A stretch of 64,000 bases of DNA from Paludibacteraceae bacterium. GTDB lineage: Bacteria; Bacteroidota; Bacteroidia; Bacteroidales; Paludibacteraceae. Of the stretch, positions 48,060-58,082 are shown in pieces. The stretch covers positions 1 through 64,000 of the forward strand of contig JAKSLA010000007.1 of assembly GCA_024401455.1 (NCBI GenBank), given 5' to 3'. A model generated the notes under the pieces. That model saw nothing but the letters and a program-made list of their open reading frames with translations. It was not told the DNA's origin and searched no databases. Numbering within the stretch: position 1 is the first letter of the stretch; each line of letters begins with the position of its first letter. A program made the translations under genes and the position numbers.

Positions 48060-48800
48060 ATGCAGAATCCAAACAAAATACTATTTCTCGACATAGAAAC
48101 GGCTCCTCTCACAGCCACATTGTCGGAAATGGATCCAACGCTCGCTAAACTCTGGAATGAAAAAACCGAGCAGATGAAAAGCAGGGCTCCAGAACGATAT
48201 GGAGAGGATTGTACCGGAGAGACCGTATTTCAAGAAGCAGGCATATTTGCCGAGTTCGGACGAATCGTCTGCATTTCAGTAGGCTTTATCGCAGGCGAGG
48301 GTGAAAATATGGTTCTGCGGGAAAAATCATTCTATGGCACAGACGAGAAGAAACTATTGTCAGATTTTGCAGCGCTTCTGAACGGTTATTACCAAGATGC
48401 GAACAGTTACCTTTGCGGACACAATTCCAAAGAGTTCGATTTTCCGTTCATCGCCCGCAGAATGCTGATAAACGGCATTGCCCTACCAAACATCCTTAAC
48501 GTAGCCGGCAAAAAGCCTTGGGAGACACGATTCCTCGACACAATGGACATGTGGAAGTTTGGCGACTACAAACATTACACCTCGCTCAAATTACTATGTG
48601 CAATTTTCGGCATTCCAACGCCTAAGGATGATATTGACGGCAGCCAGGTTGCCAACGTCTATTACAATGAGAAAGACTATGACCGCATAGCCAAATATTG
48701 CGAAAAAGACGTTCTTGCCACCGTCCAAGTTTACCTCCGTATGAATGGACAAGAGACCATCAAGGAAGGGAATGTAATAGGAACATTCACAAATAAATAA
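48060..48800 (+). CDS. DEDDy 3'-5' exonuclease, PolB-exo2-like
   Basis: 246 aa. The ExoI motif is FLDIET (D11, E13), ExoII is the GHNSKEFDFPFIA stretch, and ExoIII has Tyr in KYCEKDVLATV, so it is the DEDDy type. A basic or aromatic HYTSLKLLC segment is as in the predicted PolB-like exonuclease family. It likely removes nucleotides from single-strand DNA ends during repair. Separated by 6 bases from iorA. Confidence 0.85.
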   Translation: MQNPNKILFLDIETAPLTATLSEMDPTLAKLWNEKTEQMKSRAPERYGEDCTGETVFQEAGIFAEFGRIVCISVGFIAGEGENMVLREKSFYGTDEKKLLSDFAALLNGYYQDANSYLCGHNSKEFDFPFIARRMLINGIALPNILNVAGKKPWETRFLDTMDMWKFGDYKHYTSLKLLCAIFGIPTPKDDIDGSQVANVYYNEKDYDRIAKYCEKDVLATVQVYLRMNGQETIKEGNVIGTFTNK

Positions 48801-48827
48801 CTTATAAATCTTTTAAAATTATTCGAA

Positions 48828-49418
48828 ATGAAAAAAACATTATTTATGTTAGTAGCATTTCTCTGCACTATGTTTGCAGCGAATGCAGCAGCACCAAAAG
48901 TGGAAGGCGATCTCAAATGTTTGAAAGGCCAAGAGGCTGTAGCCACGAAGTTCACTTACAACAACATGACTGTTGGTAAGATGACTGAGCAAGCTTACGT
49001 TGACAAGAAGGTATCAGAGTACAACGAAAAGAAGGCCGGCCGCGGTGACGAATGGTTTGCCATGTGGGAGAGCGACAAGGAAAAGGTTTACCCTGTCACT
49101 TTCAGCGAGTTGTTTGAAAAGCACAGCAAAATCAAGACAAACAACTTGGAGGCACAAAAATACACGCTTGAGGTTAATACTGACTTCTTCGAGCCAGGAT
49201 TCAACATCGGTATCGTAAGACAAGACGCTTACGTTAGCGTCACAGTAAAGGTTTACGAGACAGCTGCACCTGACAAGGTTTTGGCTAAGGTTACTATCCT
49301 TAAGGCTCCTGGTAGAACATTCAGCGGTAACGACTACGCTATCAGCGACCGTGTAGGCGAGGCTTACGCTAAAGCAGGTAAGGAGTTGGCTAAAGTGGTT
49401 GCTAAAGCCATTAAGTAA
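48828..49418 (+). CDS. Small secreted protein of unknown function
   Basis: 196 aa. Signal peptide MKKTLFMLVAFLCTMFAANA, then a mixed alpha/beta domain (LKCLKGQEAVATKFTYNNMT; VNTDFFEPGFNIGIV; APGRTFSGNDYAISDRVG). It resembles periplasmic DUF4410-like or other beta-sandwich proteins, but I cannot name the family. It starts 27 bases after the exonuclease stop and ends at a strong terminator. Codons such as AAG and GTT are favoured more than in neighbouring genes, possibly a sign of high expression. Confidence 0.7.
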   Translation: MKKTLFMLVAFLCTMFAANAAAPKVEGDLKCLKGQEAVATKFTYNNMTVGKMTEQAYVDKKVSEYNEKKAGRGDEWFAMWESDKEKVYPVTFSELFEKHSKIKTNNLEAQKYTLEVNTDFFEPGFNIGIVRQDAYVSVTVKVYETAAPDKVLAKVTILKAPGRTFSGNDYAISDRVGEAYAKAGKELAKVVAKAIK

Positions 49419-49439
49419 TAAACATTACGCAAAAAAGAC

Positions 49440-49480
49440 AACGCCCCCGAAAGTGGTGAATACTTTCAGGGGCGTTTTTT
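49440..49480 (+). terminator. Rho-independent terminator
   Basis: Stem AACGCCCC-GAAAGT with ACTTTC-GGGGCGTT, one mismatch (C against A), loop GGTGAAT, then TTTTTT. It ends the iorA-to-secreted-protein transcript. Confidence 0.9.
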
Positions 49481-49640
49481 ATACCCGCCAACAGTCACTT
49501 AGCGTGAAACAACCTACAACGGAACCATATCCTTTACAATTGCCCAACCGCTATCCATTGGCCTTGATTTTTGAAGCCGGTTGGAACCTCTTGCAAATGT
49601 AAGGGTTAAGGATTTGAAATATCAGTCGATAACATTGACC

Positions 49641-50114
49641 TTACTTTGCTTTTTCCATATTTTCTTTTCTGAGCATTGCTCTTTTATAATAGTATTCTAA
49701 ATGACCGGGCTCAGTGTAGTATTCTTTATCTCTGTTTAGAATAGAGTTGATGCTATCTTTTAGTTCTGCAGAGTTATAGAAGTCCAAGCATTTCATTAGT
49801 AATAATGGATTATCATATTTACTCGCATAATATTTAGTAGCGTACTTTGTTGCTAAACTATCTAACATTATAGCATCATCAATGTCTATATCTACGACTT
49901 CAAAATAGCCAGCTGCACTTCCATCATTGGAAACAAATTCCTTTATGATTGTGGAATCTTTGCTGTTAGAGAGGTAAAGGCAGCTACAGAATGCAAAATC
50001 TTTCAAACCACTTTCTATATACTCTCTCGCTATAGCCAAGGAATCTTGGGAGAAAACATTTGCGTTAAAACATAGAAGTACGACAAGTGCAAGGAATGAC
50101 TTTATTGTTTTCAT
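49641..50114 (-). CDS. Tai4/Rap1a-like T6SS amidase immunity protein (periplasmic)
   Basis: 157 aa with a signal peptide ending ...VFSQ. The pattern KDFAFCSCLYLS, GSAAGYFEVVDI, KYYASKY and LLMKCLDFYNSAELKDSI matches the layout of Tai4/Rap1a-like immunity proteins, which bind and block type VI amidase effectors in the periplasm. The paired Cys (CSC and KC) may form disulphides. No effector or T6SS gene is nearby, so this looks like an orphan immunity gene, as often acquired by gut Bacteroidales against neighbours. The family assignment rests on motif order only. Confidence 0.55.
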   Translation of the reverse strand: MKTIKSFLALVVLLCFNANVFSQDSLAIAREYIESGLKDFAFCSCLYLSNSKDSTIIKEFVSNDGSAAGYFEVVDIDIDDAIMLDSLATKYATKYYASKYDNPLLLMKCLDFYNSAELKDSINSILNRDKEYYTEPGHLEYYYKRAMLRKENMEKAK

Positions 50115-50183
50115 GTCTGCAGTATTTATTTGTGAACGTCTAATATATTATATTAATTACATCTACAAATATAGTATATGAAC

Positions 50184-50220
50184 GCTATAAAAAAATAGAA
50201 TCAGCCCGAAGGCTGATTCT
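50184..50220 (-). terminator. Terminator of the GH95 gene
   Basis: AGAATCAGCC (50197-50206), loop CGAA and GGCTGATTCT (50211-50220) make a perfect 10-bp stem. On the minus strand it is followed by ATTTTTTTA. Confidence 0.9.
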
Positions 50221-50261
50221 AAATCTCGTTGACTCCGTTTGGTGTCAGTGAATGAAATCTA

Positions 50262-53243
50262 CTACTGAACATTGATTTTCACTTGCTGCTTGCCGTTGGT
50301 TCCATTCATCACGATGAGGTACACTCCCTTAGGAAGCGGCGTATAATCACCGAAACGGAGGAACTTGCTTCCCTTGCTGATGAGCGTTGAAAGTTCTTTT
50401 CCATCCATACTAAAGAGAGAAACGGTATAGACCTCCTCATTCTTTGTGTCAACCAGCAAATCGACCTTACCATTCTCAATTGAAACAACCTTCAATCCAG
50501 AAGCATCAGCCACTTCTTCCACAGAGGAAAAGGAGCCCAAGTCCGCCTTCAACTCCCACCAATCGACATTCATCAAAAAGGCACTTTCGCCACTGAAACT
50601 TAAAGTCAACTTCTGAACACCCTTCGTCAATTGAGCCTCCGACTCCTCTTCATACCAATCATTCCAGCCTGACGTCTTTTCAGGACTAACTGTAATTTTG
50701 CCCAAAACCGTACCAAGCGAATCAAGGAGCGAAATCGTACTTGGCTCTTCGGCGGCCGATGCTACCCGCGCACGGAAGGTGTATGTTGCGTCAGCAGGCA
50801 CATCCACCAGATAGTTAGTCCAGTCTCCATCGTTAATCCAACCCACATTAGGTTCACCTTCAGTATCAGGCTCCACTTGCACACCCATCATTGTCATATA
50901 GTCCTCTGCCTGAATTCGAGCAGGAATAACAATCGGATCAAACGGTTGGTTGGTCAATTTCAAATTCGAATCAAACTCATACGTTGCACCAGCCTTCGTC
51001 TCCACGGAAACTTGGTTGCTGCCATAAGTGACATTCAATGTCCCGCCACATTCAGAAGTGATAGCAACAAATTGCATCTTACCGCCGTTCCATGCCATTG
51101 AGTCAATGGTAAAACCACCGCGCGCACGAATACCTGCCACACTACCAGCAGACCATTTGGACGGCAACGCCGGAAGTATTTGAATCTTGTTGTTGTGGCT
51201 CTGAATCAACATTTCGTTGATGCCAGAAACAGCACCAAAGTTTCCATCAATTTGGAACGGAGGGTGCGCATCAAACATATTGTTATACGTTCTATCTGGC
51301 GTCAAAAGCATGCGAATAAGGTTGTATGCATGATTGCCATCGTGTAAACGTGCCCACAAATTTATCTTCCAAGCAAGTGACCAACCCGTAGCCAAATCAC
51401 CGCGCTGCTTCAAGGTATTCTTAGCAGCCTCCGCCAATTCAGGAGTCTCGTCCACCGTGATTTGAGCACTTGGGAACATTCCATACAAATGAGAGACATG
51501 ACGGTGGTCACTTCGTGGGTTATCCCAGTCCTCGAACCACTCTTGCAACTGATCGTATCTACCGATTTTGTGTGGAGGCAAACGCTTCACAGCCGCCTGC
51601 ATCTTTGTTCGCAAATCTTCGTCAACGCCTAATATTTCAGAAGCCCTAATCGTGTAGTTCCACACATCCCGAATAATCTGATTATCCATCGTAGGGGCAA
51701 AGCAGACATTGTAGCCGCCATGATCATTCTCAGGCGAACAACTTGGAGCTGTAACCAGATATTTATGACCAGAAACAGGTTCTTCCACCATACTATTCAA
51801 AAAGAAGAGAGCAGAACCCTTAATGGTAGGATAAACATCCGCCAAATAAGCCTTATCCGTAGGGTTGAAAAGGAAGTGTTCCCAAAGGTGAGTACACAAC
51901 CATCCTGCACCCGTAGGCCACATACCCCATGCGCCATCAATCGGAGCACAGCGGTTCCACAGGTCAGTATTGTGGTGTTCCACCCAACCTTCGTTCACTC
52001 CCCAGTGGACTTTTGCCGTCTTTTCGCCTTGCGGAACCATTGATTTCACCTTATCAATCAAAGGAATTGCACATTCTGAAAGATTTGCAGACTCGGCCAA
52101 CCAGTAGTTCATCTCCAAATTGATGTTAGTCGTATATTTACTACCCCAAACAGGATTGGTGTCTTTGTTCCATATGCCTTGCAAATTAGCAGGCTGACCA
52201 CCCGCACGCGAACTGGCAATCAACAAATATCTACCGTATTGATAGTATAATTCTACAAAATCGGGATCGTCCGTAGAATTGAAGTTCTTAACACGAAGCG
52301 TGGTAATGTCACCCGCACTGGCATGAGCCTCACCCAAATCCAAACGGACACGATTGAATATCGATTGGTAATCCTTCAGATGGTCAGCCAAAATATCCTC
52401 ATACCTCTTTCCTCTCACCTTTTCCATTATTGCCTTGGCACGAGCAGCAGGGTCGCCACTTACATCTGCAAACGAGTTGAAGTTGGTGGCCGTCGTCAAA
52501 ATCAAAGTGGCGCTATTGGCACCCGAAACATTCAATTTATTATCAGTCAAAGAGGATGTACCACCCTCAGCCACCACCTCCAAACGATTTTCAAACTTAA
52601 TGTCATTAACCGTCACATCATGCACCAAAACAGGGCCTTCGCCATGCAGATAATTATTTCGGTGAGGAGTTGACATCGTTGCATTGAACGAAATCTTACC
52701 CGGCTTATCGGCCGTAAGCCGAACTACTATAATATGGTCCGGATAACTGGCAAAATATTCTCTCGTATATTCTGTTCCATCGTGAACGTATGTAGTTTTG
52801 GCCATCGCCCGCGACAAATCCAACTCACGATAGTAGTTGGCCGCACCATAATGAGGAAAATTCAGTTCCAAATTTCCGACTGGCTGAAAACTTGCAGGTC
52901 CCCACCCTATCATACGTTCGCTGACAATGGACTCTGCCGCTGCATAATTTCCAGAAAAGAGAGCACTACGCGCATCATTCAAATAGTTGGCAGCACCTGC
53001 CTTGTTATTGTCGCCCGGGCCTCCCGACCAAACGGTACTTTCGTTAAGTCCGATGATGTCTTTCACAACACCACCATAGACCAAGCCTCCCATATAACCA
53101 TTTCCGATAGGAAGAGCATCAGTGAAACTGTCTCCAGCATCCTTATCATACCAAAGCACCATCGGACGGGCTTCGGCAAAAATTGAGGAGGCAGCCCAAA
53201 GCAACGCTCCACAAACCAGTTTAATAACTTGACGTGTTTTCAT
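50262..53243 (-). CDS. GH95 alpha-L-fucosidase with CBM6 and T9SS type-A sorting domain
   Basis: 993 aa. Signal peptide MKTRQVIKLVCGALLWAASS... The GH95 catalytic domain starts at LWYDKDAGDSFTDALPIGNGYMGG. Catalytic residues by analogy with the Bifidobacterium AfcA enzyme are N373 and N375 in TNINLEMNYW, E568 in LQEWFEDWD and D666 in PPFQIDGNFG. It removes alpha-1,2-linked fucose from host or milk-type glycans by inversion. A CBM6-like module (about 775-885, IQAEDYMTMMGVQVE, NVGWINDGDWTNYLVDVP) and a Por-type C-terminal domain (VSLFSMDGKEL...LPKGVYLIVMNGTNG) show it is exported through the T9SS and kept on the surface. It is a single-gene unit with no SusCD pair nearby, so it may act outside a classical PUL. 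Confidence 0.93.
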   Translation of the reverse strand: MKTRQVIKLVCGALLWAASSIFAEARPMVLWYDKDAGDSFTDALPIGNGYMGGLVYGGVVKDIIGLNESTVWSGGPGDNNKAGAANYLNDARSALFSGNYAAAESIVSERMIGWGPASFQPVGNLELNFPHYGAANYYRELDLSRAMAKTTYVHDGTEYTREYFASYPDHIIVVRLTADKPGKISFNATMSTPHRNNYLHGEGPVLVHDVTVNDIKFENRLEVVAEGGTSSLTDNKLNVSGANSATLILTTATNFNSFADVSGDPAARAKAIMEKVRGKRYEDILADHLKDYQSIFNRVRLDLGEAHASAGDITTLRVKNFNSTDDPDFVELYYQYGRYLLIASSRAGGQPANLQGIWNKDTNPVWGSKYTTNINLEMNYWLAESANLSECAIPLIDKVKSMVPQGEKTAKVHWGVNEGWVEHHNTDLWNRCAPIDGAWGMWPTGAGWLCTHLWEHFLFNPTDKAYLADVYPTIKGSALFFLNSMVEEPVSGHKYLVTAPSCSPENDHGGYNVCFAPTMDNQIIRDVWNYTIRASEILGVDEDLRTKMQAAVKRLPPHKIGRYDQLQEWFEDWDNPRSDHRHVSHLYGMFPSAQITVDETPELAEAAKNTLKQRGDLATGWSLAWKINLWARLHDGNHAYNLIRMLLTPDRTYNNMFDAHPPFQIDGNFGAVSGINEMLIQSHNNKIQILPALPSKWSAGSVAGIRARGGFTIDSMAWNGGKMQFVAITSECGGTLNVTYGSNQVSVETKAGATYEFDSNLKLTNQPFDPIVIPARIQAEDYMTMMGVQVEPDTEGEPNVGWINDGDWTNYLVDVPADATYTFRARVASAAEEPSTISLLDSLGTVLGKITVSPEKTSGWNDWYEEESEAQLTKGVQKLTLSFSGESAFLMNVDWWELKADLGSFSSVEEVADASGLKVVSIENGKVDLLVDTKNEEVYTVSLFSMDGKELSTLISKGSKFLRFGDYTPLPKGVYLIVMNGTNGKQQVKINVQ

Positions 53244-53662
53244 GATCTTATATTTTTGGAACTCCTAAAAATTGTCATGCAGGAATTTTGAAGATTTTGC
53301 ACGCAAAAAAATCTTAGAGAGCACCTAATGTTATACGTTAAAAACCGAAGTATTTATCGAAAAACTCCTAAAACGTAAAATACTACCAAGGGGGAACAAA
53401 CTACTTAACAGAGCCTCAACCACATCCGAACTCGTTCATAAGTATAAAACAAGCAATGCGACAAGACATAAAAAACCTGTCTGCACAGAGCAAAATACGA
53501 TTTTCTCTTACTTACTATTTGTTCATTCTGCGTTTTAGCCTCGCCAATCACGGCGATCATTAAGTGCTTTATAGTTCCCTTAATGGGATATATTCATTCT
53601 TACCCTACAAAAATAGCACTATTTTCTTCAATAACAAACAGACTCAACCATTTTCCCAAAAA
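53244..53662. other. 419-base gap upstream of the GH95 gene
   Basis: No ORF, RNA or firm hairpin seen. A minus-strand TATTTTTG (CAAAAATA, about 53607-53614) is the only clear TAnnTTTG match. It is far from the GH95 start and its role is uncertain. The promoter of GH95 must lie here. Confidence 0.35.
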
Positions 53663-54421
53663 TCATTCCAAATAAACTTTCACTGCCCCAATCTTAATCT
53701 TCGACTCCACCAATACAGGAATCTGATGAACATCATCCGTAATCCATACATAGACGGGGGCTCCCGACTCAAACATTGTACCAGCCACTACCGTAGCCGT
53801 ACATTTCAGGCAATCAAACTCTTTGCCTTTTCTTGTTTTTATACGCTCTTTTCCTAAAACAGCCCCATATACCGTGTAAACCGAATCATTGAACATCACA
53901 TTGAATGGGATTTTATTCGGGTCAGGATAATTGCGTACATCCATAGAACGAGCCACATATACCGCATTAATGATGTCCCAAGAACAAGGGGGATGTGGCA
54001 AATCCTTCAGATGCTGGCAATCATTATTTTTCAACCAATACGTTTTATGAATCACATCATCATCATATACATAATGGTCTCTTGAGAATCGCCCGTTCTC
54101 ACTGGTGGAGGCCGTCATATAGATGGGTTTGAAATCACGCGTCACGGAAGCCGTATGTCGGGAATGTAATGAATATAACCATTCCCATTTCGGCAGATTG
54201 TCTGCCACGACAGAAAACTTGTAGTTACCATTCTCCTCCTCCACAGAGAATGTGGCCACGCCAGCCTTTACCCAGACTAAACCCAAGTTATAATAAGCCG
54301 CATAATTGAGCACCTCGCCCACTTCAAAAGCGCGTGTCTCCTTCACACATTGAGCATCCGCCCACCAAGAGGAGGGAAGCGTGAAAAAAAAAGCGATGAT
54401 TATACGGCACCATCTTCTCAT
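53663..54421 (-). CDS. DUF3108 domain periplasmic protein
   Basis: 252 aa with a signal peptide (MRRWCRIIIAFFFTLPSSWWADA). The family core is FEVGEVLNYAAYYNLGLVWVKAGVATFSV; later motifs are NDCQHLKDLPHPPCSWDIINA and the MFESGAPVYVWITDD strand. DUF3108 proteins occur in the envelope of Bacteroidota with no proven function, and are often near lipid A or glycosyltransferase genes, as here. It begins 2 bases after the GT2 stop, so it is part of that operon. Confidence 0.85.
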   Translation of the reverse strand: MRRWCRIIIAFFFTLPSSWWADAQCVKETRAFEVGEVLNYAAYYNLGLVWVKAGVATFSVEEENGNYKFSVVADNLPKWEWLYSLHSRHTASVTRDFKPIYMTASTSENGRFSRDHYVYDDDVIHKTYWLKNNDCQHLKDLPHPPCSWDIINAVYVARSMDVRNYPDPNKIPFNVMFNDSVYTVYGAVLGKERIKTRKGKEFDCLKCTATVVAGTMFESGAPVYVWITDDVHQIPVLVESKIKIGAVKVYLE

Positions 54422-54423
54422 AC

Positions 54424-55443
54424 TTAAAATTTTAATGTCGAGAAAAAATGGCGTTTCCTAAGATAGAAATCAAAGATCAAACTTCGGTTGTATATCTCCT
54501 TGATGGTAGGATTGACCGTCTGCTTCAGATTCTCGGCACGCTTCTCGGCGAAACGGCGTTTCATCTTCGAATACTCCGAACGAGCTTTGAACACAGCCTT
54601 GAAGTTGCCCACCTCACCCTTCAATAAAAAGACAAAGGCAGAGAGATAATCCAAGAAAAAGCGAGCGAAAAGCATTTTGTTCAGACGCTCAGGACCTGCA
54701 TTTTTATATATCATCAACAAATTGTTGCGAAAATTCAGATAAGTTTTGCGTGGATTAGTTGCATTAAGCGTACCGCCTCCAACATGATAAACCACACTTT
54801 GAGGAACGCAAACAATACGGTAGCCACGACTTCTCATTCGCCAACAGAGGTCAATCTCCTCCATATGGGCAAAGAACTCGGCATCCAATCCACCACACGA
54901 ACGATAAACCTCCGAACGCACAAAGAAAGCAGCCCCCGTCGCCCAAAACAAATCCTTCATCGTATCATACTGTCCCTTGTCCTCTTCTAAAACAGAGAGA
55001 ATACGTCCGCGACAGAAAGGATAACCGAACTTATCCATAAAGCCGCCCGAAGCACCGGCATGTTCAAATGAGTTCTTGGCATAAAAGGCACGGATCTTAG
55101 GCTGACACGCCGCCACATCAGGATGAGCATCCATATAAGAGACAATCGGTTCAATCCAATCCTCCGTCACTTCAACGTCTGAGTTGAGCAAGACGAAATA
55201 GTCGGCCTCCACTTGTGCCAACGCCCGGTTATATCCTTCAGCAAAACCGTAGTTTTTATCCAGAACTATCTGACGCACATTCGGATAGTTGGCAGAAAGG
55301 AACGACAGAGAATCGTCCGTCGAAGCATTATCGGCCACAACTATCTCCACATCATCCTGCTGCGAATAACGGCAAACGGAAGGCAAGAAATCCTCCATCA
55401 TCTTCCGTCCGTTCCAATTCAATATGACTACAGCCACCTTCAT
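54424..55443 (-). CDS. GT2 family glycosyltransferase
   Basis: 339 aa from ATG 55443 (MKVAVVILNWNGRKMMEDF). Motifs are VADNASTDDSL, NYGFAEGYNRAL, YFVLLNSDVEV (the DxD-like site), and HMEEIDLCWRMRSRGYRIV. It would transfer a rhamnose- or other-type sugar in surface glycan assembly. The start codon overlaps the stop of the acyltransferase gene (ATGA), so translation is coupled. The tail (about 260-339) is helical and may be membrane-associated. Confidence 0.9.
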   Translation of the reverse strand: MKVAVVILNWNGRKMMEDFLPSVCRYSQQDDVEIVVADNASTDDSLSFLSANYPNVRQIVLDKNYGFAEGYNRALAQVEADYFVLLNSDVEVTEDWIEPIVSYMDAHPDVAACQPKIRAFYAKNSFEHAGASGGFMDKFGYPFCRGRILSVLEEDKGQYDTMKDLFWATGAAFFVRSEVYRSCGGLDAEFFAHMEEIDLCWRMRSRGYRIVCVPQSVVYHVGGGTLNATNPRKTYLNFRNNLLMIYKNAGPERLNKMLFARFFLDYLSAFVFLLKGEVGNFKAVFKARSEYSKMKRRFAEKRAENLKQTVNPTIKEIYNRSLIFDFYLRKRHFFSTLKF

Positions 55444-56342
55444 TGAGCATCCTCCCTCTTGTGTTTCCAACGCTTGTGCGACCACAACCAATAAGCAGGA
55501 TCGCGACGTAACGTCTTTTCAAAAAGAGCCACATATTGGTCGGTAATCTCATTCTCCTTCGTATTCTTGGCGTTCTCCGTAAGGAGCACCAAATCGCAGT
55601 TATAGTAACCTCGCTTCACCTTGCTGACATCGAAGTAAATCACCGCATAGCCGTTCTTTTGTGCAATGCGTTCCGGACCATTCAAAAACGGAGTGTCTTG
55701 ATTCAGAAATTCAGTCCAATAGTGCAAATTATTCTTCGACGGTGTTTGGTCGGCAATGAAGCCTAACGCAAAATTCTTCTTCTCCCGCTTAAAATTAGCA
55801 ATGGCTCTCAACGCATCGTTCTTAGGAATATTGAATGTACCAAAACGTCCTCTCAACTTCAAAAAGAAATCGTCAAAGTATTTGTTCTTCATCGGTCGAT
55901 ACAACTCACCGGCAATATAGCCTTTTGCTCCTATAAATATGGAAGGGATCCATTCCCAGTTGCCATAGTGGCCCAACAAAACGACAGCACTATTATTCTG
56001 ACAAATATTGTGCATCACTTCCGGATTCGAGAAGTGCATACGCTTTTGTATCTCTTCGTCCGAAACGTGCATCAACTTCACTGTCTCAAAGAAAAGATCC
56101 GTCAAGTGTAAATAGAATTGTCGCTCTATACGACAAATTTCCTCTTTGCTCTTCTCTGGGAATGAGTTCGTCAAATTCGTGCGAACCACTTTTCTCCTAT
56201 ACCTAATCACATAATAGGCAAGAAGATAAATCACATACGAAATGCCATACAACAATTTGAACGGCAGTCTGGAAATCACCCAAAGAATCGAATATAAAAA
56301 ATAAAAGAGAACAGCCATAGTAGTGATAAATAGGGGCTTCAT
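55440..56342 (-). CDS. LpxL/HtrB-like lipid A acyltransferase
   Basis: 300 aa from ATG 56342 (MKPLFITTMA); the 302-aa version starts with TTG. An N-terminal membrane anchor (FYFLYSILWVISRLPF) is followed by the HX4E-type motif HYGNWEW, GFIADQTPS and the C-terminal PAYWLWSHKRWK. It adds a fatty-acyl chain to lipid A at the inner membrane. It lies in an operon between engB and a GT2 gene, as in many Bacteroidota genomes. Confidence 0.92.
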   Translation of the reverse strand: MKPLFITTMAVLFYFLYSILWVISRLPFKLLYGISYVIYLLAYYVIRYRRKVVRTNLTNSFPEKSKEEICRIERQFYLHLTDLFFETVKLMHVSDEEIQKRMHFSNPEVMHNICQNNSAVVLLGHYGNWEWIPSIFIGAKGYIAGELYRPMKNKYFDDFFLKLRGRFGTFNIPKNDALRAIANFKREKKNFALGFIADQTPSKNNLHYWTEFLNQDTPFLNGPERIAQKNGYAVIYFDVSKVKRGYYNCDLVLLTENAKNTKENEITDQYVALFEKTLRRDPAYWLWSHKRWKHKREDAQ

Positions 56343-56392
56343 CCGCAAGACACCACAAGGGAACGTCTCGACGAATTTATCCCGACGTTTAG

Positions 56393-57016
56393 TTATTTCT
56401 CGCCTTCTTCCTTCTCCTCTGCGATAGAATTATTAATTGATTCGATGTAATTCAAGATATCATCCCTACCCATCTTGGTTTCAGCCGAAGAGACAAAAAT
56501 CGGAGGCAACTCTTCCCACTGCTCGAACAATTTATCTCGATAAGCAGAAACATTCTCATGCAACTTAGAGGCAGAAAGCTTGTCTGCCTTGGTAAAGATG
56601 ATGGAGAACGGAATATGATTCACGCCCAAAAATTCGAAAAACTCCAAATCAATCTTCTGTGGCTCCAATCGAGCATCCACCAAAACGAAAAGGTTGGTCA
56701 ACGAATCTCGGTTCATCACATACCCTTTGATAATCTTATCCAACTTGACCAAATCAGTCTTGCTAACCTTGGCATAGCCGTAACCTGGCAAATCGACCAA
56801 GAACCAATTTTTATTAATCAAAAAGTGATTGATGAGCAATGTCTTTCCCGGTTTGGAGGAAGTTTTCGCCAAATCCTTTCGTTCGCATAGCATATTGATC
56901 AAAGAGGATTTTCCCACATTTGAACGGCCAATAAATGCGTATTCCGGCAAATTATGCTTCGGACACTTGTACACTTCCGAATTACTAATTATAAATTCTG
57001 CTGACTTAATATTCAT
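56393..57016 (-). CDS. engB: Ribosome-biogenesis GTPase EngB (YihA/YsxC)
   Basis: 207 aa. G1 is [13 protein letters not shown]3 is DLPGYGYA and G4 is TKADK; the N-terminus [14 protein letters not shown] is typical. It binds GTP and helps mature the 50S subunit in the cytoplasm. Second-last housekeeping gene in the amn-holA-engB operon. Confidence 0.97.
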   Translation of the reverse strand: MNIKSAEFIISNSEVYKCPKHNLPEYAFIGRSNVGKSSLINMLCERKDLAKTSSKPGKTLLINHFLINKNWFLVDLPGYGYAKVSKTDLVKLDKIIKGYVMNRDSLTNLFVLVDARLEPQKIDLEFFEFLGVNHIPFSIIFTKADKLSASKLHENVSAYRDKLFEQWEELPPIFVSSAETKMGRDDILNYIESINNSIAEEKEEGEK

Positions 57017-57055
57017 TTCTAATCTATATAATTTGAGAGGAATCCACCTCTATTT

Positions 57056-58069
57056 TCAATGTAAAATTCTATATATCAACTCCTTTAAAAGTTCACCATC
57101 AGAAACGCCAATGCTATCGACACCTTTAGATTTAGCATCATAAATACGAAGAAGGGAAATGATTTCCATCGTCTTCCATCCGTTATACTTCGAAGCCGCC
57201 GTTTGATAATCTTTGGCGAAATAGACATTGACACCCAACTCTTTTGCTACATTATACGGTGATTTGTCGGGAATATAATAATAAAGCATCAGATTGGAGA
57301 AGAAATTGAACAGAACGGTTATCGTCAACACCAAAGGGTTGTTTTTGGGGTTCTGCTCAAAATAGCGGGCTATCCGATAAGCCTTCATTACATCCTTATT
57401 GACCAAGGCACTCAGCAACTCAAAGTTGTTGAAGTCCTTGTTGATGCCCACATTTTCGCTCACAACGTCCGCTGTCACCAAATTGTTCGGCAGTTTGGAA
57501 ATACAAAGTTTATCCAACTCGTTCACCACCTTAGAAAGATCCGTACCCAACAAATCGGTAAGCAACTGCGTCGCCTTAGGGTCAATATTCAGACCTTTTT
57601 CCTTGAGGTAATTGACAATGAATGGAGGCACTTGATTGTCATACAACTTCTTCGATTCGAAAAGGACACCCACCTTTTCCAAGTCCTTGACAAACTTCTT
57701 TCGGCTATCCACTTTCTTATATTTATGACAAAAACAAAGAATAGTGGAGGTCTGAGGTTTCTGAAGATAAAAGGAGAGCAAATCCAAATCAGAAAGGTTT
57801 TGAGCCTCCTTGACAATGATAACCACATATTTAGACATCATCGGGTATCGACGCGCCATTGTTATCACCTCCTTGGTTGTCGTCGAATCACCATAAACGA
57901 TGACCTGGTTGAACTCCCGTTCTTCCTCCGACAACACATTGTTTTGTATATAATTACTGATTTCGTCAATATAATACGATTCCTCGCCCATCAAGAAATA
58001 GACAGGCAGATAACGCTTCTGCTTCAAATCAGAAAGGATGGTCTGAAAATCGTTTGCCTTAGCAGCCAT
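57056..58069 (-). CDS. holA: DNA polymerase III delta subunit
   Basis: 337 aa from ATG 58069 (MAAKANDFQTIL). It carries LPVYFLMGEESYYIDEIS, YGDSTTTKEVITMARRYPMM, VVIIVKEAQNLS and a C-terminal collar domain (NNFELLSALVNKDVMKAYRIA). It opens the beta clamp for loading on DNA. The Walker-like loop is degenerate, as expected for delta. Followed by engB after 39 bases. Confidence 0.92.
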   Translation of the reverse strand: MAAKANDFQTILSDLKQKRYLPVYFLMGEESYYIDEISNYIQNNVLSEEEREFNQVIVYGDSTTTKEVITMARRYPMMSKYVVIIVKEAQNLSDLDLLSFYLQKPQTSTILCFCHKYKKVDSRKKFVKDLEKVGVLFESKKLYDNQVPPFIVNYLKEKGLNIDPKATQLLTDLLGTDLSKVVNELDKLCISKLPNNLVTADVVSENVGINKDFNNFELLSALVNKDVMKAYRIARYFEQNPKNNPLVLTITVLFNFFSNLMLYYYIPDKSPYNVAKELGVNVYFAKDYQTAASKYNGWKTMEIISLLRIYDAKSKGVDSIGVSDGELLKELIYRILH

Positions 58070-58082
58070 AGACAATCAATGC

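Noticed and set aside
49399-49602. 67-codon + strand ORF after the secreted protein
   Set aside because: It overlaps the 3' end of the upstream gene and its terminator, and has no features of a protein.
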